Assembly: GCA_903883985.1 (NCBI GenBank)
Contig: CAISDD010000376.1
Location: 1-6,747, forward strand
DNA: 6,747 nucleotides
Direction: 5' to 3'
Source: an uncultured Pseudomonadota bacterium
GTDB lineage: Bacteria; Pseudomonadota; Gammaproteobacteria; Burkholderiales; Thiobacillaceae
In this document: positions 1-4,949 of the stretch, one piece after another
Layout of the letters: every line of letters begins with the position of its first letter
Position numbering within the stretch: position 1 is the stretch's first letter
Made by a program: the position numbers and the translations under genes
Notes under the pieces: model-generated
Told to the model about the DNA's origin: nothing
What the model saw: the letters and a program-made list of their open reading frames with translations, nothing else
Database searches by the model: none

Positions 1-13
1 AGAGGGTTCCACC

Positions 14-36
14 CCCTTCCCCCTCCGGGGGAAGGG
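14..36. repeat. C/G-rich hairpin of a dispersed repeat at the left edge
   Basis: The sequence contains a perfect 10-bp stem (14-23 pairing with 27-36) around a 3-nt TCC loop. It sits inside a C-rich then G-rich block running from about 1 to 50. Blocks of this composition (CCCTCATCCCCAGCCC followed by a CCTTCCCC/GGGGAAGG hairpin) are common dispersed intergenic repeats in proteobacterial genomes; that comparison is from memory. The repeat probably extends left beyond the window. No run of T follows on either strand, so it is not called as a terminator. Confidence 0.6.
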
Positions 37-94
37 CTGGGGATGAGGGCCAGCGCCGGCAGCTTAATGAAGGCAAGTTACGCGACATTACTTA

Positions 95-118
95 GCTACA
101 GGCATTCATGCCTGTAGC
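95..118 (-). terminator. Palindrome downstream of the dsrE-like gene, possible terminator
   Basis: GCTACAGGCAT (95-105) and ATGCCTGTAGC (108-118) are perfect 11-bp inverted arms separated by TC. The hairpin lies about 50 bp beyond the stop codon of the minus-strand DsrE-like gene, so it could end that transcript. On the minus strand the stem is followed by TAAGTAATG rather than a clear U tract. It is therefore either a weak intrinsic terminator or one more palindromic repeat; the structure itself is certain, the role is not. Confidence 0.4.
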
Positions 119-120
119 CA

Positions 121-160
121 CGAGTGGCCAGTGGCTAGAGGCTTGGCTACTCGCTACTCA
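121..160. repeat. Short degenerate heptanucleotide array (GAGTGGC type)
   Basis: Consecutive 7-bp units GAGTGGC (122-128), CAGTGGC (129-135) and TAGAGGC (136-142) are followed by CTACTCGCTACTC, which is the same motif on the opposite strand. The 12-mer ACTCGCTACTCA at 149-160 recurs exactly at 1765-1776, and CGAGTGGC at 121-128 recurs at 1708-1715. This region and the gnd-zwf gap therefore carry members of one repeat family, probably dispersed in the genome. No coding potential is apparent. Confidence 0.6.
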
Positions 161-166
161 CGAAGC

Positions 167-622
167 TCAGGGCTTGAGGTAGACGTAGCCCTCACGTGCT
201 TGCAGCCGGGCGATTTCGGCGACCCCGGCCGGAACCACCTGCGCTTCCATGATCACCGCGCCGTCGTCTAGTTTGCGGCCCTTGAGCGTGTTGCGGCAAA
301 CGTCGAAGGTGACCCCGCGATCCCGCAGGCCTGCCACTTGTGGCTCGTAGGCACCTTTCTCGTCCTTGGCATCATTGAGCAGGAAATCGATGCCCTTGCC
401 GTGGGTGACGACCACGATTCTGACACCGGGACTGGCATCCAGGTGGTTCTCGATGTTGCGCAGGGCAACACGGGCAACGCTGGCATCGTTGATGTGATAG
501 ACGACCTTGATCGCGGGCTCTGCCGCCATCGCCGCAGGTTCTTGTGTGCCGCCGGCCATCGCGGCACAGGGCAGGAGCAGGGTGCCGCATAGCAGGGCGG
601 CGAACAGGGTAGGATAGTTCAT
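167..622 (-). CDS. Secreted DsrE/DsrF-like family protein
   Basis: The start is the ATG at 620-622, preceded by GGAG (628-631) with 5-nt spacing, giving 151 residues; upstream in-frame starts lack a ribosome site. Residues 5-23 are hydrophobic and end in AMA before GG, a likely signal peptidase I site after residue 23, which predicts a periplasmic protein. The n-region MNYPTLF has no basic residue, which is unusual. The mature part matches the DsrE-like fold: KVVYHIND (39-46), a VRIVVVTHGKGIDFLL strand-turn (67-82), and VCRNTLKGR with Cys109. It ends with a VPAGVAEIARLQ helix and GYVYLKP, typical of small DsrE-family proteins of sulfur-oxidising and other betaproteobacteria. Cytoplasmic DsrE relatives carry sulfane sulfur on a cysteine; Cys109 is the only cysteine after the signal peptide, but sulfur handling here is inference. 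No dsr, sox or tus partner is adjacent; the gene stands alone, divergent from gnd. Confidence 0.88.
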   Translation of the reverse strand: MNYPTLFAALLCGTLLLPCAAMAGGTQEPAAMAAEPAIKVVYHINDASVARVALRNIENHLDASPGVRIVVVTHGKGIDFLLNDAKDEKGAYEPQVAGLRDRGVTFDVCRNTLKGRKLDDGAVIMEAQVVPAGVAEIARLQAREGYVYLKP

Positions 623-792
623 GTATTCTCCAGGTTGGGCGAGGGTGCTCGTCCTTGTAAGGGCAAAGTCTGCCTGGATATCTACTCGTTGCCATGGCAT
701 AAACGGACCAGTCATACGTTCTCATGACGGGAGGTCCTGGACCTGCGGCCTTGTCGTAAGCTACACATGTTTTCTCAATGGGGGGGCGGGGT
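623..792. promoter_or_regulatory. Divergent intergenic region between the dsrE-like gene and gnd
   Basis: These 170 bp must hold the promoters of both divergent genes. The best sigma70-like match toward gnd is TTGTCG (751-756), a 17-bp spacer, then CTCAAT (774-779). It would start transcription only a few bases before the gnd ATG at 793, so it is a weak proposal. A second weak pair is TTGCCA (689-694) with CATACG. No operator palindrome was recognised. Reading frames crossing this stretch lack ribosome sites and recognisable protein features. Confidence 0.3.
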
Positions 793-1707
793 ATGTTAGA
801 GATCGGCTTGTACGGACTGGGTCGCATGGGCGGCAATATGGCGCGACGCCTCGCGCGCGGCGGGGTAAGGGTACAAGCCCTGAATCGGAATTTCGCGGTG
901 ACCGAGGCGCTGGCAGCAGAAGAGCGCAATGTGCATGCCTGTGGCGACCTGGAAGCAATGGTTGCGGCGCTGAGCGCGCCGCGCCTCGTCTGGTTGATGC
1001 TGCCGGCGGGGGCCGCCACCGAAACGGCGATTCGGGAAATCGCGCCGCTGCTGGAACCCGGCGACTTGTTGGTGGATGGCGCTAACGGGTATTACCAGGA
1101 GGCGCAAAGCAGGGGCCTGCACCTGCATGGTCTCGGCCTGGGCTTCGTCGATGTCGGCGTGTCTGGCGGCATCTGGGGTTTGAGTAACGGGTATTGCCTG
1201 ATGGCGGGTGGCGGCGACGACGATCTGGCTCGCCTGAAACCCTTCCTGCAGGTGCTGGCGCCGACGCCTGAAACCGGCTGGCTGCATGCCGGCCCGGTAG
1301 GCTCGGGCCACTTCACCAAGATGGTCCATAACGGCATCGAGTACGGCATGATGCAGGCGCTAGCCGAGGGCTTCGCCCTGATGCGGGCGAAGAACGAGTT
1401 TGATCTCGACATCGCCGCCATCGCCGAGCTATGGCGGCACAGTTCCGTGGTGCGCTCCTGGCTGCTCGACCTCTCCGCAGACTTCCTCAAGACCGATCAG
1501 ACGCTGGATGGCATCGCTCCTCTGGTGGCGGATTCCGGCGAAGGCCGCTGGACCGCGATGGAGTCGATCGATCTGGGCGTGCCCACGCCGGTGATGACGC
1601 TGGCGCTGATGAGCCGTTTCGCCAGCCAGGGGAAGGGCGATTTCGCCAACCAGATGCTGGCGATGATGCGCCGCGGCTTCGGCGGGCACGCGGTGAAGGG
1701 CGAGTAG
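793..1707 (+). CDS. gnd: 6-phosphogluconate dehydrogenase, decarboxylating (short type)
   Basis: This enzyme oxidatively decarboxylates 6-phosphogluconate to ribulose-5-phosphate in the cytoplasm. The ATG at 793 gives 304 residues, matching the short ~300-residue class rather than the ~470-residue E. coli type. The ATG at 778 adds only MGGRG and has no ribosome site, whereas the G-rich run at 781-791 can serve 793. An N-terminal Rossmann fold opens with GLGRMGGN (8-15). Substrate-site residues include Asn98 in DGANGYY (95-101), GVSGG (122-126) and GYCLMAGG. Lys176 and Glu183 in HFTKMVHNGIEYG have the spacing of the catalytic Lys/Glu pair in the sheep enzyme. The C-terminal helical region contains WRHSSVVRSWLLDL. 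The end of the second beta strand reads NRN (31-33), with no acidic residue there, which bears on NAD versus NADP use. Zwf, the enzyme of the same pathway, is encoded 103 bp downstream, so co-transcription is likely. The stop codon lies inside the repeat that fills the gap. Confidence 0.95.
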   Translation: MLEIGLYGLGRMGGNMARRLARGGVRVQALNRNFAVTEALAAEERNVHACGDLEAMVAALSAPRLVWLMLPAGAATETAIREIAPLLEPGDLLVDGANGYYQEAQSRGLHLHGLGLGFVDVGVSGGIWGLSNGYCLMAGGGDDDLARLKPFLQVLAPTPETGWLHAGPVGSGHFTKMVHNGIEYGMMQALAEGFALMRAKNEFDLDIAAIAELWRHSSVVRSWLLDLSADFLKTDQTLDGIAPLVADSGEGRWTAMESIDLGVPTPVMTLALMSRFASQGKGDFANQMLAMMRRGFGGHAVKGE

Positions 1708-1790
1708 CGAGTGGCGACCTGCAAGTGGCTACTTGCAAATTGCAAGTGGTACTTTGCACTCAGCACTCGCTACTCAGTACTCCGAACTCG
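1702..1790. repeat. Heptanucleotide repeat array filling the gnd-zwf gap
   Basis: The gap is built almost entirely of 7-bp units. From 1756 to 1790 five run in register: GCACTCA, GCACTCG, CTACTCA, GTACTCC, GAACTCG. Before them are two imperfect 21-bp copies (1720-1740 and 1741-1761), each beginning TGCAAGTGG, i.e. three heptamers each. GAGTAGCGAGTG (1702-1713) is the exact inverse complement of CACTCGCTACTC (1764-1775), so the array has 12-bp inverted ends. An inner palindrome ACTTGCAA-A-TTGCAAGT occupies 1731-1747. The left arm includes the gnd stop codon TAG (1705-1707). In mRNA the region would form a long stem-loop just before zwf. The family also occurs at 121-160. Confidence 0.7.
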
Positions 1791-1800
1791 GCAATTTATT

Positions 1801-1806
1801 AGAGGT
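1801..1806 (+). promoter_or_regulatory. Ribosome binding site that fixes the zwf start
   Basis: AGAGGT lies 4 nt before the ATG at 1811. The reading frame is open further upstream through the repeat array to an ATG at 1733, but that start has no ribosome site and would add 26 residues encoded by repeat DNA. The G6PDH family normally begins its nucleotide-binding strand within about 15 residues of the N-terminus, which also supports 1811. Confidence 0.75.
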
Positions 1807-1810
1807 TGAC

Positions 1811-3292
1811 ATGTTCGACCAGGAAACCCCGCTTCCCCCTTGTAATTTCGTGATCTTCGGTGCCACCGGCAATCTGGCTTCCAACAAGCTGTTGCCGGCG
1901 CTGTATCGCCTGGAACTGGCCGGCAAACTGCCGGAAGGGCTGAATTTCGTCGCCTTCGGCCGACGCGAATGGGACGACATCCTCTGGCGCGACTACGCCA
2001 GAACCCTGCTGACGAACAAGCTCAAGGCGGACGGAGCCGATCTGGAACGCTTCGTCAATCGCTTCGACTACCTGCGCGGGGAATTGAACGACCCACAGGC
2101 CTTCCTGGACCTCAAGGAAGTGCTCGCCAGACCGAAGCTAGGGGTTTGCTCGAATGTGGTGTTCTATCTGGCGATCAAACCCGGCGATTTCTCCGCAGTG
2201 ATCAAGAACCTCGACGGCGCCGGCCTCTCCCATCCGCGTGGCCTGCACCGTATCGTTGTGGAAAAACCCTTCGGCGTCGACATCGAATCGGCGCAGATGC
2301 TCAACCAGTTGCTGCACCGCTATTTCGACGAGAAGCAGGTATTCCGCATCGACCACTACCAGGGCAAGGAGACGGTGCAAAACCTGTTGGTGTTCCGTTT
2401 TGCCAACACCCTGATTGAGCCGCTGTGGAACCGCAATTACATCGATCATGTCCAGATCACTGTGGCTGAGGATCTGGGCATCGAGAAGCGTGCCGACTAT
2501 TACGACAAGGCCGGCGCTTTGCGAGACATGTTGCAGAACCACCTGATGCAGCTTCTCACCCTGGTGGCGATGGAGCCGCCGCCGGCTCTGGAGGCCGACG
2601 CCTTGCGCGACGAGAAGGTAAAGGTGCTGCGTTCCATCCGCCCCATCTCGCGCCGCTCCATTCATGCCCACGCCTTCCGCGCCCAATACAAGGCGGGCCT
2701 CATCGCTGGACAGCAAGTGGCCGGCTACCAGGATGAAACGGGGGTGGAACAAGATTCCGTGACGGAAACCTTCGTCGCCGCCAAGTTCTACATCGACAAC
2801 TGGCGCTGGCGCGGTGTGCCGTTCTATCTGCGCACCGGCAAGCGCCTGAAGCAGTCGATGTCGATGATCGCGCTGCGACTGCGTCACCCCCCGCAGCAAC
2901 TGTTCCGTGAGACTCCGCTGGAAACCCTGGAGCCGAACTGGATCGTGTTGTCGATCCAGCCCGATGAGAGCATGCACATGGAAATCCACGCCAAGCAGCC
3001 CGGCCTGGACATGAATACCCGTGTGGTCAAGCTCAACGCCAGCTTCCGCAACCCGGACGAACACCCGCTGGATGCCTATGAGGCGCTGTTACTGGACGTG
3101 ATCGAGGGCGATCGCACCCTGTTCATCCGCTTCGACGAGGTGGAATGGGCCTGGCGCGTGGTCGACCCCATCCTCAAATACTGGGCCCAGGAGCGCGATT
3201 TCATCCACACCTACGTCGCCGGTGGCTGGGGCCCGATCGAAGCCAACCGTCTGTTCGACGGCGAGGATACGGAGTGGCGGAATTCGGTGTGA
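1811..3292 (+). CDS. zwf: Glucose-6-phosphate 1-dehydrogenase
   Basis: This is the first enzyme of the oxidative pentose phosphate (and Entner-Doudoroff) route, oxidising glucose-6-phosphate to 6-phosphoglucono-lactone with NAD(P)+. It has 493 residues, the normal bacterial length. The N-terminal Rossmann domain carries FGATGNLASNK (16-26); many homologues have Asp where Asn21 stands. FGRRE (49-53) supplies basic residues expected to contact the NADP 2'-phosphate. EKPFG (151-155) follows. The active-site motif reads RIDHYQGKETVQN with Asp181, His182 and Lys186; the PROSITE pattern has Leu where this protein has Gln184. A second catalytic His is His244 in LQNHLMQLL. The C-terminal domain includes YYDKAGALRDM and FYLRTGKRL. 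It is probably co-transcribed with gnd. Lactonase (pgl), edd and eda are not in the window. Its stop codon lies 7 bp from the end of a convergent small gene remnant, with no obvious terminator between them. Confidence 0.97.
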   Translation: MFDQETPLPPCNFVIFGATGNLASNKLLPALYRLELAGKLPEGLNFVAFGRREWDDILWRDYARTLLTNKLKADGADLERFVNRFDYLRGELNDPQAFLDLKEVLARPKLGVCSNVVFYLAIKPGDFSAVIKNLDGAGLSHPRGLHRIVVEKPFGVDIESAQMLNQLLHRYFDEKQVFRIDHYQGKETVQNLLVFRFANTLIEPLWNRNYIDHVQITVAEDLGIEKRADYYDKAGALRDMLQNHLMQLLTLVAMEPPPALEADALRDEKVKVLRSIRPISRRSIHAHAFRAQYKAGLIAGQQVAGYQDETGVEQDSVTETFVAAKFYIDNWRWRGVPFYLRTGKRLKQSMSMIALRLRHPPQQLFRETPLETLEPNWIVLSIQPDESMHMEIHAKQPGLDMNTRVVKLNASFRNPDEHPLDAYEALLLDVIEGDRTLFIRFDEVEWAWRVVDPILKYWAQERDFIHTYVAGGWGPIEANRLFDGEDTEWRNSV

Positions 3293-3299
3293 GGGGGGC

Positions 3300-3538
3300 T
3301 CAGCCCTGGATGCTGCTGCTGCCTGGAAGGCGTTGCCCGAGATCGTCGGCGATGGGTTGGGCACCAGGTACGAGGGCGCGGGCCGCTTGACCGCCACATA
3401 GTAGGCGAGCGCGGCGAGGTAGGCTTCGGTGCCTACGGCCATGACGCTGTCGTCTTGGTTCGCGACGATCTGCGCCAGGGGACGTTGCAGGCTGTTCAGG
3501 AGATCCACCGCTCCCAGGTCTCGGTCCATTCCGCCCAT
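3300..3538 (-). pseudogene. Small conserved hypothetical protein split by a one-base frameshift
   Basis: Two minus-strand frames join into one plausible protein of about 79 residues. The first starts at ATG 3536-3538 (or ATG 3527-3529), reads LGAVDLLNSLQRPLAQIV and VGTEAYLAALAYYVAVK, and is good to about 3386. The second frame, from about 3386 down to the TGA at 3300-3302, reads ARALVPGAQPIADDLGQRLP. Codons on both sides of the junction have strong G/C third positions, so both halves look genuinely coding. One extra base near 3384-3389 would fuse them as VAVK-x-ARALVPGAQ. From memory, small uncharacterised proteobacterial proteins share the pattern VGSEAYxAALxYYNxVK followed by VPGAxxIxDDLxxRF; I know no function for them. 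It could be a true pseudogene or a sequencing/assembly error. It lies downstream of rsgA, past the 3592-3690 repeat, and converges on zwf. No clear ribosome site precedes either ATG. Confidence 0.65.
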
Positions 3539-3591
3539 GTCCAGATGGCTTGGGCGCTGCGACCCGCTGGGGCCAACGCGATGAGATGGTT

Positions 3592-3690
3592 CCTGGGGCG
3601 TTGCCCCAGGCTGGATGGTATCGGGCCTTTGGCACTTTGATTTTTCGCGCCAAAGGCGCACCACCATCCCAGCCTGGGCATCGGCCCAGG
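3592..3690. repeat. ~99-bp element with ~28-bp terminal inverted repeats (MITE-like or large REP)
   Basis: The left end (3592-3619) and the inverted right end (3663-3690) match over about 28 bp with a few mismatches and two 1-nt gaps; the shared core is CCCAGGCTGG and ATGGT. Each end also folds on itself: CCTGGGGC-GTT-GCCCCAGG (3592-3610) and CCTGGGC-ATCG-GCCCAGG (3673-3690). A central inverted repeat GCCTTTGGC (3626-3634) and GCCAAAGGC (3650-3658) brackets an A/T-rich centre containing GATTTTTCGC. The right end stops one base short of the rsgA stop codon (3692-3694), so the element may also end the rsgA transcript. Possible target duplication is at most TT/TT. It encodes no recognisable protein. 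Confidence 0.7.
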
Positions 3691-3691
3691 T

Positions 3692-4570
3692 TCAGAGCTG
3701 CCTGGACGTGAGCATCTGCGCCAGCAAGGAGTGGTAGACCCGCAGTCGGTTGACCAGAATGCCGCCATCCATGGCGGCTTCCAGCACGGCGCAACCCGGT
3801 TCCTTGACGTGGCGGCAGTTGTAGAAGCGGCATAGCCCGCGGCGGCTGTGGATTTCCGGGAATGCCGCCATGAGTTCATCCTGATTCAGGTGCTTGAGGC
3901 CGAATTCCTGCATGCCCGGGGAGTCGATCAGCGCGCCGCCCCCGGGCAGGTGAAACATCCGCGCCTGGGTGGTGGTGTGCTTTCCTGCGTCCAGGGCAAA
4001 CGAGATCTCCGCTGTGGCGGCGCAGGCATCGGGGATCAGGCGGTTGAGCAGGGTACTCTTGCCAACACCGGAAGCGCCTGCCAGCACCGAGACATGGCCT
4101 GCCAGACGCTCTTCCAGGGCGGCCACATCTTCCCGCGCCGACACCCGCAGCAGCGTGTAACCCAGTTCGGCATAGGGGGCGAGTCGGCGCTCCAGAGCCT
4201 GCGTCTCCGGCAGATCGGCCTTGTTGAGCACGATCAGGGCGGGTATGCCGGCCACTTCACAGGCCACCAGGCAGCGGATCAACAATTCCTCGTGGAAAGC
4301 GGGGACTGCGGCGACAACGATGCCGGCCTGGTCGACGTTGGCGGCGATCAGTTTGCTGCGGAATTCATCGGAGCGATACAGCAGATTCCTGCGTGGCTCG
4401 ATGTTTTCGATCACGCCATGGCCGGCGCTGGTCATGGCGAAAGTGACGCGATCACCACAAGCCACGCCGCCTTTCTTGCCGCGGGTGACGCATTCGATGA
4501 CACCCTCACCGCCATCCACCAGGAACTGGCGGCCGTGGGCGGCGACCACCGTGCCTTGGCCGGGTGTCAA
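3692..4570 (-). CDS. rsgA: Small ribosomal subunit biogenesis GTPase RsgA
   Basis: RsgA is a circularly permuted GTPase that binds the 30S subunit late in maturation and checks the decoding region. An N-terminal OB-fold begins GTVVAAHGRQFLV and includes GDRVTF. The G motifs come in permuted order: G4 NKAD (116-119), G5 SAR in RVSARED, G1 GASGVGKST (165-173), then the G3 motif DSPG (216-219). The C-terminal zinc-binding part has Cys247, Cys252, His254 and Cys260 in CRFYNCRHVKEPGC. I place the start at TTG 4568-4570, giving 292 residues, the usual family length. No ATG fits; the TTG overlaps the upstream PCD stop as TTGA, so translational coupling is likely. A GTG at about residue 8 would cut into the OB-fold. 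The long in-frame extension upstream only shadows the PCD gene in another frame. It is the last gene of the M48-PCD-rsgA series, and its stop abuts the 3592-3690 repeat. Confidence 0.96.
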   Translation of the reverse strand: MTPGQGTVVAAHGRQFLVDGGEGVIECVTRGKKGGVACGDRVTFAMTSAGHGVIENIEPRRNLLYRSDEFRSKLIAANVDQAGIVVAAVPAFHEELLIRCLVACEVAGIPALIVLNKADLPETQALERRLAPYAELGYTLLRVSAREDVAALEERLAGHVSVLAGASGVGKSTLLNRLIPDACAATAEISFALDAGKHTTTQARMFHLPGGGALIDSPGMQEFGLKHLNQDELMAAFPEIHSRRGLCRFYNCRHVKEPGCAVLEAAMDGGILVNRLRVYHSLLAQMLTSRQL

Positions 4571-4911
4571 AGTGCGAATAGCGCGTCGATCTTGGCAGCG
4601 CAGATGAAGTCGGATTCGGAGAGGCCGCCGATGGCGTGGGTGATGTACGCCACCCGGCAGGTATTCCAGCCTACCGTGAGGTCGGGGTGGTGGCCCTGCT
4701 GGTGCGAGACCCAGGCCACGGCGTTGACGAAGGTCATGGTGATGTAGTGGTCGGCGAATTTGAAGTCGCGCTGTAACTTGCCCTCCAGCACCTGCCAGTC
4801 GCTGACGAGTTGAGGCATCAAGGCGCTGGTTTCGGCGGCGGTAAGGGGCGCTACGCCGCCTTCGCAGGGCTTGCATTTGCCGTGGGAGAGATCGCAGAAG
4901 GTGTCGGTCAT
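4567..4911 (-). CDS. phhB: Pterin-4a-carbinolamine dehydratase (4a-hydroxytetrahydrobiopterin dehydratase)
   Basis: This small cytoplasmic enzyme dehydrates 4a-hydroxytetrahydropterin so that the cofactor of aromatic amino acid hydroxylases can be regenerated. It has 114 residues. The family core is clear: DWQVLEGKLQRDFKF (38-52), then GHHPDLTVGWN with His74-His75, and THAIGG with His92. The 17-residue step from His75 to His92 equals that between the mammalian catalytic histidines. IGGLSESDFICAAKID closes the fold. The N-terminus carries Cys6, Cys13 and Cys16 (KCKPCEGG), common in bacterial members. ATG 4909-4911 is the only sensible start, although the bases before it (CCAACTCCC) contain no ribosome site. 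No phenylalanine hydroxylase gene is nearby, so the pterin substrate or an alternative role is open. It lies 38 bp after the M48 gene and its stop overlaps the rsgA start. Confidence 0.95.
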   Translation of the reverse strand: MTDTFCDLSHGKCKPCEGGVAPLTAAETSALMPQLVSDWQVLEGKLQRDFKFADHYITMTFVNAVAWVSHQQGHHPDLTVGWNTCRVAYITHAIGGLSESDFICAAKIDALFAL

Positions 4912-4949
4912 GGGAGTTGGGCGTTCACGGTGAGAGGGTGGAGAGGAAT

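Noticed and set aside
372..1019. Minus-strand frame of 215 codons across the dsrE-gnd gap
   Set aside because: It overlaps both real genes in other frames, is Arg/Pro-rich, and lacks a ribosome site or any recognisable domain.
1702..1790. CRISPR array
   Set aside because: Units are 7 bp without unique spacers; a true array needs roughly 25-40 bp repeats separated by similar-length spacers.
1733..1810. Upstream zwf start adding 26 residues
   Set aside because: The added codons are repeat-array DNA and there is no ribosome site; AGAGGT fixes the ATG at 1811.
2138..3064. Minus-strand open frame of 308 codons inside zwf
   Set aside because: His/Val/Gln-rich mirror of the zwf codons; zwf itself has all catalytic motifs.
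3848..4747. Plus-strand open frame of 299 codons opposite rsgA and phhB
   Set aside because: It spans the antisense of two well-supported genes and shows no family features.
4571..4876. N-terminal extension of rsgA in the same frame
   Set aside because: It is the out-of-frame shadow of phhB; the RsgA OB-fold begins right after the TTG.
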